Below are positions 37,151 to 43,654 of a stretch of 49,498 nucleotides of DNA, one piece after another (positions within the stretch are counted from its first letter, which is position 1; each line of letters begins with the position of its first letter). A program made the translations under genes and the position numbers. Source of the DNA: Oscillochloris sp. ZM17-4 (GTDB lineage: Bacteria > Chloroflexota > Chloroflexia > Chloroflexales > Chloroflexaceae); the NCBI RefSeq assembly GCF_019599295.1, contig NZ_JAIEWN010000001.1, positions 93,312 through 142,809 on the forward strand. The letters are read 5' to 3'. Below the pieces are notes generated by a model. It was not told the origin of the DNA, ran no database searches, and saw only the letters and a list, made by a program, of their open reading frames with translations.

Positions 37151-39703
37151 GGCCGGCGGCTTCGGCTGCTCACGCTCGATGCCGACGCGGGGCGGCTCGG
37201 GGGCCAGCAGGAACTCGGCCGCGCCGACGGCGCGGGCGCGGTAGCCGAAGGAGTTCCAGGCGATCTTCCCGGCAGTGACGGTCTCGGTATAGGGCGCTCG
37301 CATATGCACCGTGACCGTGACCGAGTCATCGGGCTGGAGCACCAGGCCACCGAAGTTGATCTTAAAGGATTGCACCGTGGTGATGTCGGTCGGCGGCGCA
37401 CTACTCCATATCGGCGCATCGCAGCCGGGGGACTCGTTGTCTGGGTCAATCCCGAGGTCGGGCACGCGGCAGGGGTTGTTCTGGGTGCTGTAGAAGACGC
37501 TCGCGCCCGAGGGCACCGTGATCGGCTCGACCAGGAAGGGCCGCCACTCGGTGCCGCGCGGGGTGGTGGACTGCTTCACGCCCACGTCGCCGACCCAGGG
37601 CAGGATGTCGAGCAGGGTCAGCTCGCTGATCGGGATCGTCCCGGTGTTGGTGATCGTCAGCTGGTAGTCGGCGCTGCCGCCGGGCACCGTGTAGCCGTGA
37701 TCAGGATCGTGCGTCCAGACGGTGTCGAGCTGGCCGAGCACCTCTTTAAGCGAGCCGCTGTTGGCCGCCGCCGCCAGGGTGACGCTAGAGATCGTCGAGC
37801 TACAGATCTGCTCCTGAGTGTTGCCGTCATTGTCATAGTCGAGCAGGTCGGCGCTGCTGCTTGAGCAGCTGTCCATCAGGATGTCGCTCGGCTGGTTGTC
37901 CCACCCGGAGAGATAGCCCGTGTTGCTCAGCGAGCCAGAGGCGGTATAGGGCGCGATGCGGGCCTGAAACTGAATCGTGATCGTCTCGCCGGGGGCTAGG
38001 TTGTAGGCGCTCGTGTCGATCCATCGCCAGCGCAGCAGCGGCTTGCCGCCGCTGTAGTTCGGCACGATGTCGAAGACCGGGTCGGGCGCGCCGGGCGGCT
38101 TTGCCGTGATCTGCTGGCTGCCATCCACATAGAGCAGGTCGCTCATCAGCAGATCCACGATCTGCGGGTTCACCAGAGGTGTGGTCAGGCTCTGGAAGCT
38201 ATTATTTTTGAGGGTGAGGGTATAGGTGACGGTGTCGCCGGCGTTGACGATGCCTGGGTTAACCGCCTTGGCCACGCTCGGCCGTGCGCCAGGCGTGTAG
38301 ACCACCACACGGGTGCGGGCGGTGCTCTGCCTGAGGATCTTGTGCCCGTTGAAGCTGAACTCAGCGTCGGCGGTGTTGACGATGATCTGGTTGACGGGCG
38401 CGCTGATCACCTTGGCCATAAAGCCGTTGCCGCTCACGGCGAAGCCGTAGGGCAGCTGGTCGAGGTAGGTGTAGCGCAGGGCGGTGATCCGTCCACCGGG
38501 GTCGAAGGAGGTGCAGCCGCCGCCGGTGTTCGGGGCGATATTCACGCAGCCGGCACCGGTGAAGGGCGAGCCGGGGATGCTTGTCCAGGTCGCGTTCAGG
38601 TTGGTCTGATACTCGATCCGGAGGTTCAGCGTGTTGGTCAGGTTATGGGCCGCCGCGATGATCCGCGTTACCTCAAGCTCGACCGGGATGGTATCGGTGA
38701 AGACATGCGAGTCAAGCGGGCTGGTGCCACTGTTGCTTGAGCTAAAGCTGTAGGTGACGGTGTCGCCGACCTCGGCGTTGGCTGGCCCGCTCTTGCCAAA
38801 GCCGGGGTTCGGCGTGGGCGGCTGGATGAGGCGCACGTCGAAGCCGCTCAGGCTCATGGTCGCCCCGCCCAGGAAGGTCACATCGGCGGCGAGGTCGTTG
38901 CGGATCTCGTCGCCGATATTGAAGGCGCCGGTCGGGAACTGGACGGTGACAGTGTGGGTCAGGCAGGACTGGCCGGCGCTGACCAGGATGCTGGCGGCGG
39001 GCCAGGTGACCGTCCCGGCGTTGTGGGTGCCGCCGTCGGTGGCGCTGACGAAGGTCGATCCGAGCGGCAGGGTGTCGGTCATCACCACGCTGGTGATGTC
39101 GACGGCGCCGATCGAGGAGGGCACGCAGACCTGAACCTGGTAGACGGTGGGCAGGTCGAGCACGCCGCCAGAGACAAAGCGCTTGGTGGCGCGGGCGCTG
39201 GGCTGAGCGACGGCGGTGATCGGCAGCGGCTTCGAGATGACGGGCGGCGCGCTTGATCCGCTCATCTCGGCGCGTAGGATGGCGATCGCCCCGTCGGGCG
39301 TGCTGCCCTTGGCGAAGCGCACCATCAGCGTAAAGGTGCCGGCGTCGCCGGGGGCGATGTCTGCGTTGAAGGTCCATGTTGCCGTTGATGTCGCCTCATC
39401 GTAGGCAGTAGTTGTCTTGTTGCTGGGGTCGAGCGCCTGGACATCGCCGATGGCGCGGGCCAGTTCGGGCGGGATGACGCTGGAGATCACCGCATCGCTG
39501 CAGGCCACATTGAAGACCGCCGAGCAGCTGTAGTCCACCTTGATCACCGCCCATTCGCCGCTGTTGACGATCGGCGTCGTGGTGCTCAGGCGCACCTCAT
39601 AGCTGCTGCTGGCGGCGAGGACTGGCATCGCCTGCATGAGGCTGATAAGGACGAGGATGAGTAGCGTGCCGAGCCTTAGTGCGTTGTTGATGCGGCGGTG
39701 CAT
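26288..39703 (-). CDS. Giant secreted SdrD-B/DUF11 repeat protein, N-terminal part
   Basis: A 4,471-residue piece starting at ATG 39703, chosen because AAGGA lies eight bases upstream and a signal peptide follows at once (MHRRINNALRLGTLLILVLI, cut after VLAA). About 850 residues of non-repeat region contain DUF11-like beta domains (NAGDTVTYTLTLKN, EVGDTVTYSFSSSN). From about 37150 it continues into roughly 26 SdrD-B-like repeats. Such repeats form Ca-stabilised rods in surface adhesins of Gram-positive bacteria, so this is inferred to be a surface or sheath fibre. No LPXTG sorting motif is visible. The frame ends at 26288 in a long repeat where homologous units continue, and the rest lies at 20038-26259. 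Its promoter was not found. Confidence 0.88.
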   Translation of the reverse strand: MHRRINNALRLGTLLILVLISLMQAMPVLAASSSYEVRLSTTTPIVNSGEWAVIKVDYSCSAVFNVACSDAVISSVIPPELARAIGDVQALDPSNKTTTAYDEATSTATWTFNADIAPGDAGTFTLMVRFAKGSTPDGAIAILRAEMSGSSAPPVISKPLPITAVAQPSARATKRFVSGGVLDLPTVYQVQVCVPSSIGAVDITSVVMTDTLPLGSTFVSATDGGTHNAGTVTWPAASILVSAGQSCLTHTVTVQFPTGAFNIGDEIRNDLAADVTFLGGATMSLSGFDVRLIQPPTPNPGFGKSGPANAEVGDTVTYSFSSSNSGTSPLDSHVFTDTIPVELEVTRIIAAAHNLTNTLNLRIEYQTNLNATWTSIPGSPFTGAGCVNIAPNTGGGCTSFDPGGRITALRYTYLDQLPYGFAVSGNGFMAKVISAPVNQIIVNTADAEFSFNGHKILRQSTARTRVVVYTPGARPSVAKAVNPGIVNAGDTVTYTLTLKNNSFQSLTTPLVNPQIVDLLMSDLLYVDGSQQITAKPPGAPDPVFDIVPNYSGGKPLLRWRWIDTSAYNLAPGETITIQFQARIAPYTASGSLSNTGYLSGWDNQPSDILMDSCSSSSADLLDYDNDGNTQEQICSSTISSVTLAAAANSGSLKEVLGQLDTVWTHDPDHGYTVPGGSADYQLTITNTGTIPISELTLLDILPWVGDVGVKQSTTPRGTEWRPFLVEPITVPSGASVFYSTQNNPCRVPDLGIDPDNESPGCDAPIWSSAPPTDITTVQSFKINFGGLVLQPDDSVTVTVHMRAPYTETVTAGKIAWNSFGYRARAVGAAEFLLAPEPPRVGIEREQPKPPAYGNYVWLDQNKDGLQTAGETGVNGARIELFHDNDGTPGQSAGDTLVDTTISGPDDAGNPGYYLFSSYPSADPRYASIMPPGDYYARITPPLGYGVTTKDVGGDDAIDSDIDPATGYTPVTNLIDGEIDTTWDAGLTTSTAVGNYVWIDRNANGIQDESADDGVNGVTVNLYTAGDTFVATTFTANDPFGLPGYYLFDKLTPGDYYVEFIKPAGFTGFTTQGSGTNPQDSDANPATGKTSTFTLLANQYDPTRDAGLTLPSDTLTLGNLVWRDLNNNGRYDPADGEYGIDGVRLTLSTSAGTNLRSTTTSTHLGEPGWYQFSNLVAGDYIVTIDASNFAPGGALYGLRTSTGNEPTPDPDSNIDNDDNGDASSGQIVSQAITLSAGGEPSALIDGDGSNGNQTLDFGMIGGASLGNFVWFDTNGDGIQDSGEPAVPGVTVELLDAGGAVLKTTTTDSTGRYGFSELSAGDYRVRFSNLPAGNSFTGRNLGGNAQLDSDADPTPGPTIGETTLITLADGDADLSWDAGLVATLASIGDRAWDDQNRDGVQDALEPGINGVTAKLYRADGTLVGTTTTANVLGIDGIYGFSGLPPGDYYVVFSTIPSGYTVSPQNIGTDDTKDSDADTATRRTATTTLDPGENDPSWDIGLFGYASIGDFVWNDKNRDGVQDVGEPGVSGVAVRLYRQGESTPVASTTTDSSGYYHFTNLVPDLNYYLEFSMPAGYSTTVRDAGGNTPASDLIDSDPDLSTYQTIPTPLIIGENDTSWDFGIYPTASIGDKAWLDLNANGIQDVGESNGVAGVQVILHNASGSEIDSTVTNTSGNYSFSGLAPGDYWLSFVLPDTYLLSPQDQGGDDAKDSDVAPGTLRTIQTTLDIGEIDMSWDVGVYQPSKLGDRVWHDLNANGVQDPGELGVSGVAVALLDSAGNPVDGDPLTTGIQAITTTTTISGTYLFSDLAPGDYIVEFAMPTGYTKVSPKNSAAADSDNDSDVVSATMRTPLISLPSSTSDLSWDMGVYNLAALGDRVWLDTNVNGIQDDGATGVNGVTVTLYSSAGITVTSTTTDATGIYTFTNLTPGNYYLIFSDLPADHSFTQQNQGSDDTLDSDANPISGVTGLIGLASGQTDKTWDAGIFPKIDLGDRVWIDLNANGIQDPNEDWIDANNNSVQDPGELNGVPGVKVELYQGASLVDYTYTDLDGNYLFEDLFPGTYRIVFSNIPAGYLRSPQDQGGDDAKDSDADASFTITDFTISASDMTRDMGLYKPASLGDYVWHDQNANGVQDAGEPGIDGATVTLQYAGPDGVFGTADDNLSAATTTTAGGGAYSFTGLTPGFYRVQFALPAGFDKASAANQGADDTVDSDADPTTLRTTVTELTSGENDPTWDAGFYQFASLGDLVWEDMNGNGVQDSGEPGINGVGVALDGTDGAGNVVSLTTTTDSNGAYSFTGLTPGSYHVTFTPPAGYEITLKDLASGATADEIDSDADRTTGATIDTTLVSGEDDPTWDAGLYRPATIGDRVWEDINGDGVQEAGSPTFPSVTVTLQYAGPDGTFGTADDNLTAATTTTDASGNYLFTGRIPGTYKVTFDRPSGYAFTQGDVSGNTLDSTDSDVATGTAATRTTIATALVSNEDDRTWDAGLYQLLSLGNRVWDDLNNDGLLNNGEAGIDGVTVRLYRDSNGNGTIDAGAESTAVATTTTSNGGAYLFSGLTQGKYLVEIVAPAGYISSTGINGSASGPYEPASPSAVDSDDNGTTSGAVIRSAVLDLLPNATPLAEADTTMPTATTNPARDENSDLTLDFGLFKPAQLGNFVWFDRDANGVQNGGDETGIISVTVTLLDGSGAQVDGDPITIGTQAITTTTNASGIYAFTNIISGTYRVGFDLPTGYEFSPIGKGTATTDSDADPATGKTAALTLTAGQSDQTWDTGLYQRVRLGNQVWDDLNNDGEFDSGTESGIVGVTVELRGTNGLGDTVTLTTTTAISGTYLFDNLIPGTYVVTLPASNFSGAGKLAASGNLPAYVSSTGTVGSATGPYEGAALADPDNNIDNNDSGTTDGSGNVASLPITLRSQDEPALAADTDDTNGNLTVDFGVFRPLSLGDLVWNDTDNDGLFNNGEVGIDGVTVELYRDTDGNNAYTAGTDTFVVSDTTKLGGLYLFDKLIPGDYVVVIPASNFTGTGALRYFRSSDGGVLPDSANDPDDNVNDDDNGVGPSAGVATGSVSSGAVTLKLDDEPINDGDTNSNSNLSVDFGFYSLGLGNLVWSDANNDGLKDTAEVGLDDLTVSLYYDADDSGTIEPAEAAAATTITTSNGGHYFFGGLRDGGHYQIRVGTGGPDWVSSTGGANGMPTGTYEPGTTVTGNASDIDNDDNGTQVAGNTVTSTIFSVTLGNQPTGETDTGMPSGATNRATDESTNLSVDFGLFNHARMGDWVWIDTNGNGVQDGGETNGVGGVTVKLYQGATLISTTTTLASGFYGFSYLNTGTYSVTFDLSTIPAHYGISPQNSGADDAKDSDADEATGTTATFTLAAGDNDTSWDMGIYPLLSLGNLIWDDLNDSGTVDAGEPGFDGVTVELYRDTDNSGSYDVLTDTLVLTTTTDTSGNYLFTDLQQGDYLVVIPASNFASGKPLYLYRSSTGSNGAATHAYEPAPDPDTGLDGVIGGGDDDADNDDNGTDDPAGYAVTKAISLNPSYEPINDGDTDPNTNLTLDLGFFQHLSLGNLVWDDVNNNGLFDVGENGINGVTVDLYLDNGDGSYGAGDTFVVSDTTKLGGIYSFTNLIPGDYIAVIPASNFTGAGALAASGGLSAYTSSTGTNGSAGGDYEPAPDPDTGLDGAVGGGDDDANSDDNGSLLGSGDIATRAITLASGTEPASGVDGDGTNGNQTLDFGLFRPASIGDFVWEDSNGNGVQDAGEPGIDGVTVTLYQGATPISTTTTLPSGFYQFTDLIPNDYSVTVTAPAGYVFTAQDQGADDTADSDADSSGVMISTTLIAGESDMTWDAGLYKPVSVGNQVWYDTNNNRNVDPGEVGINGVRVELFFDANDNGTIEDNSGSGGVDETQAVAVTTTTTAAGTYLFTERTNASGTGLSPQRLLNPGTYVVGIPASELDPTTGALRGLFSSGTTMGADGTTSEIAPADPDTGGATAPDGDDNGALQASGFYSGGVLALPVTLSPGTEPVGENPDVDPNPAVRPDANDNQTVDFGFYTASLGNLVWDDLNNDGAWVAGELGIANVTVRLYSSNGNEIPIGPDGRLGTADDALGGMTTNSSGNYAFSRLPEGSYQVQIDVPAGYVSTRDTADSANPSANTDNDDNGVGSDQTATTATSNVFTLVPGAEPTVNNATGSSDDPTIDFGIVRYYSLGNRVWDDRNNNGTQNAGENGISGVTVRLLQSDGVNPAVRIDGSNAPVQTSDASGFYRFDLLPAGDYIVEVIASNFTGANALAGYRSSTSSGSPLPYEPAPDPDSDATDEDDNGTVSGAVVRSAAVTLGEGTGTAEPTSEIGGGPAVTTGEAPDAQSNRTVDFGFYPSFSLGNRVWNDLDNSGTINAADGASPGIAGVAVRLLDSAGNPATDATGATVADQTTTADGYYLFTDLFAGDYIVEVVPPAGYRSSTGNFSAYEPAPDPDTVATDDAQR

Positions 39704-39909
39704 GACGTGATTCCTTGGTGTATGGCGGGTTTGAAGACGTGGGCACTGGTATGCCATTCAAGCCATAGAGATAATCAATGCATATGGATGACCGACTTGC
39801 GCCTACCTGTCTTGCGAGAAGTTAGCACAATAAGACGTGATGATGTCGCAATTAGTCACAGGGTTGCTCATCCCAAGTGAGCTGCTACCAACAAGGGAGG
39901 CAGAAACTT

Positions 39910-40005
39910 TTAATCATCCCAGAACCCGCGTGATGCGTGATCCGTGATGCGTGATCCGTAGCTCGGTCACGCATCACGGATCACGCATTACAATCGGATG
40001 ATTAA
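39910..40005. repeat. Composite hairpin: 21-bp heptamer stem inside a 10-bp outer stem
   Basis: Three heptamers (TGCGTGA, TCCGTGA, TGCGTGA) at 39934-39954 are exactly mirrored at 39967-39987. Outside them TTAATCATCC (39910-39919) pairs with GGATGATTAA (39996-40005), forming a nested stem. Confidence 0.93.
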
Positions 40006-40289
40006 TAAAGATCCGCTTCCCCAAGCGGCTGGTTCTGTCTCCCTAGTGTCGATTCAAGCAGCCTGTTTGGGGTGGCGGCAACACAAGGCTGGATTGCAGC
40101 GCCCAACCCCCGACTCCCAACTCCTAACCCCCGCGCTGAAAGCGCACTAGGGCAGACCGTGCTGTGATTGCATGGTAGGTTGTGCTGATTACGGTCATGT
40201 ATCGCGAAGCTTGCTGGATGTCGCAAGGGGGAGGCAACTTTGGTGCAACGCTCCTCGGCTGGCAGTGGTCGGTTGATCGCATGCATGTA

Positions 40290-40481
40290 TTAGCTTCCGC
40301 TGTCGAAATAATTGCTTTTATAGCGAAAATAATATTGTGATTTCTTGGACAATTTACGGATAGTGTCATAGAGAAGATAGATAATGGGATTGGCCCATTG
40401 AAAAAAATGACATATCATGCCGATGCCTCTGACGCCAAGCACTTGCACGGCTTTTGTAAATATTGAAGCTTCTTTTACCAT
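40290..40481 (-). CDS. Possible small membrane-associated protein, 63 aa
   Basis: A 63-residue open frame in the AT-rich part of the intergenic region, beginning MVKEASIFTKAVQVLGVRGI. A hydrophobic stretch (GMICHFFQWANPIIYLLYDT) precedes a basic, Tyr-rich tail (KLSKKSQYYFRYKSNYF). GGGAG lies eight bases before the ATG, and TATAAA on the same strand (40507-40512) would place a transcript start just upstream. Its base composition differs sharply from neighbouring genes, so it may be acquired DNA or only regulatory sequence. I do not recognise it. Its 5' end overlaps the promoter of the photosynthesis operon, so if expressed the two would interfere. Confidence 0.3.
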   Translation of the reverse strand: MVKEASIFTKAVQVLGVRGIGMICHFFQWANPIIYLLYDTIRKLSKKSQYYFRYKSNYFDSGS

Positions 40482-40491
40482 ATGCTATACT
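40463..40491 (+). promoter_or_regulatory. Sigma-70-type promoter candidate for the bch operon
   Basis: TTGAAG (40463-40468) is followed after exactly 17 bases by TATACT (40486-40491), both close to consensus. The transcript would start near 40498 and reach the PucC-like gene at 40718 through a leader of about 220 bases. Confidence 0.6.
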
Positions 40492-40717
40492 CCCAGCCAT
40501 CAAGCCTTTATATTGCATCTGCCCTGACGTAGCGCTCTAGCGACTGCGCACCCCTTCCAGTGGGGGGCACAGGCGTGATCGCACTGGCTTTGTGTACCCA
40601 TCGACGATGACTGTGCTGCCTGGAGATGTCGAGCTTTCGTGGTGCGCGCAGCCTGCATCTCCTCTCCACAACCCCTGTGGTGTCGCCTCCGTGCTCTGTA
40701 GAAATGAGGGTGTCCTG

Positions 40718-42070
40718 ATGGCTTTCGTGCGGTTTGTCGTCAAGACGATCCGGCTCTCGATCATGCGTATCGGTGCCGGTTGGATGTTCGCGCTGCTCAC
40801 CTTTAACTTCAACCGTGTCTCGATCTCAGATCTCGGGGCGATCGCGGTGATCGTCACGTCGCTGATCGGCCTGCACCACTTTATCTCGTTCTTTCAGGTC
40901 TACTGGGGGCGCTTCTCCGACCGTACGCCCATCCTCGGCTACCGGCGCACGCCCTACATCATGCTCAGCAGCCTCGTGGCGAGCCTGGTCTTCCTCGCCC
41001 TTCCCTCGGTGGCGATCGGCCTGGGCGCGCGCTCGATAACGGCGACACTAGAGGCCTTCGTCCTGATCGTGATCTTCGGTGCCAGCATGGCGATGAACGG
41101 CAGCGCCTCGAACGCGATGGTCGCCGAGGTGACGACGCAGAAGGAGCGCGGCGCGGTGATCGCGGTGGTCTGGGCGACCATTATTATCAGCGGCATTATC
41201 TCGGCGGCGGTGGCCGGCAGCATTATGCCGAGCTACGACCCGGCGAAGATGCAGCAGCTCTATAACCTGACCCCAATCGTGGTGCTTGTCACGGCGCTGA
41301 TTGGGGTGGTTGGGATGGAGCGGCGCATGAGCACGGCCGAGGTGGCGGAGCTGCGGGCCGAGTCGCCGGGGGCGATCGAGAGCCCGCTGACCTCCTTTCG
41401 CGTGGCGGCGGGCCTGGTACGCGACAATGTGCAGGTGCGAGCATTCTTCCTCTTTGTGCTGCTGGCGATCATGGGTATCTTCTTGCAGGACGCTATCTTG
41501 GAGCCCTTCGGCGCCGAGGTGTTCGGCATGAACCAGGCCACCACCGCCCACTTCCAGCAGGCCTGGGGCGGCGGCGCGCTGCTGGGTATGATCGGCATCG
41601 GCGTGCTCAGCAGCCTGCTGCCGATCTCGAAGAAGCTGATCGCCACCATCGGCGGCCTTGGCGTCGCTGGCGGCCTCGTGATGATCGTCGCCTCGTCGCT
41701 TATCTCGCGGCAGTCGCTGATCGAGCCCGGCCTGATGCTGATGGGTCTGGGGATCGGCCTGTTCGATGTGGGCGCTCTCGCGATGATGATGGAGATGACG
41801 GTCGATGGGCAGACCGGCCTGTACATGGGGCTGTGGGGCATGGCCCAAGGGCTGGGCAACGGCTTCGCCAATATCGCGAGCGGCGCACTGCACACCGGCC
41901 TGATCGAGACGGGCCTGCTCAGCCCAACAATGGCCTACGCCACGATCTTTGGCTTTGAGGCGCTGGTGATGGTAGCTGCGGTGGGTATCCTGCGCGGCAT
42001 CAGCGTCCAGGAGTTTAAGGGCCTCACCAGCAAGGATATCGGCACGGTTCTGGCGATGGATGCGGCCTGA
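40718..42070 (+). CDS. PucC/BCD-family major facilitator (bacteriochlorophyll carrier type)
   Basis: A 450-residue membrane protein of the BCD/PucC branch of the major facilitator superfamily, implicated in delivering (bacterio)chlorophyll to light-harvesting complexes. Signs are the N-terminal TIRLSIMRIGAGWMFALLTFNFNRVSI, the VYWGRFSDRTPILGYRRTPYIM loop and GLGIGLFDVGALAMMMEMT, with about 12 hydrophobic helices. ATG 40718 follows GAGGG; the frame upstream to 40592 lacks protein-like sequence. It heads the photosynthesis operon. Which pigment or complex it serves cannot be told; Chloroflexales have several paralogues. A 38-base palindrome separates it from bchF. Confidence 0.93.
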   Translation: MAFVRFVVKTIRLSIMRIGAGWMFALLTFNFNRVSISDLGAIAVIVTSLIGLHHFISFFQVYWGRFSDRTPILGYRRTPYIMLSSLVASLVFLALPSVAIGLGARSITATLEAFVLIVIFGASMAMNGSASNAMVAEVTTQKERGAVIAVVWATIIISGIISAAVAGSIMPSYDPAKMQQLYNLTPIVVLVTALIGVVGMERRMSTAEVAELRAESPGAIESPLTSFRVAAGLVRDNVQVRAFFLFVLLAIMGIFLQDAILEPFGAEVFGMNQATTAHFQQAWGGGALLGMIGIGVLSSLLPISKKLIATIGGLGVAGGLVMIVASSLISRQSLIEPGLMLMGLGIGLFDVGALAMMMEMTVDGQTGLYMGLWGMAQGLGNGFANIASGALHTGLIETGLLSPTMAYATIFGFEALVMVAAVGILRGISVQEFKGLTSKDIGTVLAMDAA

Positions 42071-42080
42071 TAGGGCGTTG

Positions 42081-42118
42081 CGCAGGGAGGGACGCAGCGC
42101 GCTGCGTCCCTCCCTGCG
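42081..42118. repeat. Perfect 38-bp palindrome between pucC-like gene and bchF
   Basis: The whole 38-base stretch CGCAGGG...CCCTGCG equals its own reverse complement. In RNA it would fold to a strong hairpin between two operon genes, and it shares a 13-base core with 139-151. Confidence 0.95.
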
Positions 42119-42133
42119 ACGCGGGATCATCGT

Positions 42134-42613
42134 ATGTACACACCTGATCAGCTTGCCCGTCGTGAGCGCTCGAAGTGGACGCGTGTGCAGATCATTCTGG
42201 CGCCTATCCAGTTTGTTGCCTTCCTGATCAGCTTCGGGCTCGTTATCCACTACCTTGTCACCGGCCAGGGCTACCTCGCGGCGACGATCAGCATCTGGGT
42301 CAAGATCGCACTGATCTGGGCGCTGACGATCACCGGGATGCTCTGGGAGTACGACATGTACGACCACTACTTTATGGCGAAGGAGTTCTTCTGGGAGGAT
42401 CTGGGCAATCTGATCGCCATCCTGACCCATAACGCCTACTTTGTGGCCAAGTGGGTCGGCGCTGATGAGCGCACGGTGATGTGGGTGATGGTGTTCGCCT
42501 ATATCACCTACCTGTTCAATGCTGCGCAGTTTATTGTTCGCGGCATCCGCTCGGCTCGCCAGCGCCGCGCCCTCCAGAGCGCCGGCACACAGGCTACGAC
42601 TGTCCGTAGCTAA
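42134..42613 (+). CDS. bchF: 3-vinyl bacteriochlorophyllide hydratase BchF
   Basis: A 159-residue integral membrane enzyme that adds water to the C3 vinyl group of (bacterio)chlorophyllide a, giving the hydroxyethyl group later oxidised by BchC. The N-terminus MYTPDQLARRERSKWTRVQIILAPIQF and the core IWVKIALIWALTITGMLWEYDMYDHYF, FFWEDLGNLIAILTHNAYFVA match BchF as I know it from purple bacteria, with about four transmembrane helices. Length is normal. The related BchV acts on BChl c precursors in chlorosome-bearing phototrophs, and bchF versus bchV cannot be separated with certainty by eye. It sits directly before bchC, as expected for consecutive pathway steps. The Shine-Dalgarno is weak (GGGA). 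Confidence 0.92.
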   Translation: MYTPDQLARRERSKWTRVQIILAPIQFVAFLISFGLVIHYLVTGQGYLAATISIWVKIALIWALTITGMLWEYDMYDHYFMAKEFFWEDLGNLIAILTHNAYFVAKWVGADERTVMWVMVFAYITYLFNAAQFIVRGIRSARQRRALQSAGTQATTVRS

Positions 42614-42619
42614 TCGTCC

Positions 42620-42639
42620 GTCGGCCATCGATGGCCGAC
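42620..42639. repeat. Perfect 20-bp palindrome between bchF and bchC
   Basis: GTCGGCCATCGATGGCCGAC is self-complementary over its whole length. It is the second intercistronic palindrome of the operon. Confidence 0.9.
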
Positions 42640-42667
42640 AGGGATATTCTAGAAAGCAACCGCCGCC

Positions 42668-43654
42668 ATGTCGATTAAGTCTCGAGCTGTTGTTATTCCG
42701 CGTCGCAATGTGGTGGAGATCCGCACGGTTCAGGTCACTGAGCCGCGGGCCGGCGATGTCCTGATCCGCACGGCATACACCTCGATCAGCGCCGGAACCG
42801 AGCGCATGCTGCTCGATGGGCGCCTCCCCCAGCCCCAGCTGCTCTTCCCGGTGGTCCCCGGCTATGAGACGGTCGGCCAGGTGGTACAGACGGGCAAGAA
42901 GGCGCCGAAGGATCTACTCGGGCAGTGGGTCTATGTCGGCGGCGCCCGCTGCTTCCAGGGGGTCAACCCAGCCTGGGGCGGCCAGAGCGAGTTTATTAGC
43001 GCCGAGGCCGATCGAGTGGTGCCGCTGAAGACGATCGACCCGGCCACCGGCGTGATCCTGGCCCTCGCCGCCACCGCCCTCCACGGGATCAATGTCGCGC
43101 ATATCCGCCCATCAGACCGGGTGCTCGTCCTCGGCCAGGGGATTGTCGGCCAGGTCGCCGCCCGCCTGGCGAAGCTCGCCGGCGCATCCTATGTGGCGGT
43201 GGCCGACCGGGTCGCTGTGCGCCTGGAGAAGTCGAAGGCCGACCAGGTGGTCGATATCAACCGCGAGTCGCTCGATGAGGCGATCAGCGACGCGAACATC
43301 AATGTGATCGTCGAGGCCACCGGCTCGATGACTGCCCTGGCCGGCGCCCTGCCGCTGCTGGCGAACCACGGGCGTGTTCTGCTGCTCGGCTACTACGACA
43401 CGATTAATGTCCCCTACGCCCCGCTGTTTATGCGCGAGGCCCAGCTGCTGATCGCCCGCGAGTGGCAGTTCGGCCCCGATGGCGACCTGCCTCGCGCGCG
43501 CGACCTGATCGCCTCCGGCGAGCTTGATGTGAGCGGGCTGCTGACGCACCATGTGCCTCTGGATCGCATTCAGGCCGCGTATCGCCTGGCCTTCGAAGAC
43601 CCGGCGTGCCTCAAGGTGGTGGTGGAGTGGCCGAAGGATGATGTTGAATGTTGA
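42668..43654 (+). CDS. bchC: 3-hydroxyethyl bacteriochlorophyllide a dehydrogenase BchC
   Basis: A 328-residue zinc-less medium-chain dehydrogenase that oxidises the C3 hydroxyethyl group to acetyl in bacteriochlorophyll a synthesis. Support comes from TSISAGTERMLLDGRLP, LFPVVPGYETVGQVV, the Rossmann motif VLVLGQGIVGQVAARLAKLAGA (glycine-rich loop), NVIVEATGSM and VLLLGYY, all typical of BchC. It follows bchF and precedes bchX, matching pathway order. The last residues (DDVEC) and the stop at 43652-43654 are encoded by the start of the GAATGTT heptamer array, so the repeat has set the end of this gene. No strong Shine-Dalgarno is seen before the ATG. Confidence 0.94.
   Translation: MSIKSRAVVIPRRNVVEIRTVQVTEPRAGDVLIRTAYTSISAGTERMLLDGRLPQPQLLFPVVPGYETVGQVVQTGKKAPKDLLGQWVYVGGARCFQGVNPAWGGQSEFISAEADRVVPLKTIDPATGVILALAATALHGINVAHIRPSDRVLVLGQGIVGQVAARLAKLAGASYVAVADRVAVRLEKSKADQVVDINRESLDEAISDANINVIVEATGSMTALAGALPLLANHGRVLLLGYYDTINVPYAPLFMREAQLLIAREWQFGPDGDLPRARDLIASGELDVSGLLTHHVPLDRIQAAYRLAFEDPACLKVVVEWPKDDVEC

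Larger units (their letters stand above)
39704..40717. other. Intergenic region between giant gene and photosynthesis operon
   Basis: About 1 kb between divergent genes. It contains a composite hairpin (39910-40005), four heptamer-like units at 40105-40132 (AACCCCC, GACTCCC, AACTCCT, AACCCCC), an AT-rich part at 40300-40510 with a possible small minus-strand ORF, and a plus-strand promoter candidate at 40463-40491. Nothing recognisable lies in 40135-40289 or 40510-40700. Confidence 0.6.

Noticed and set aside
40002-40286. 94-codon minus-strand frame in the intergenic region
   Set aside because: It is made partly of heptamer-like units, has no ribosome-binding site and lacks protein-like composition.
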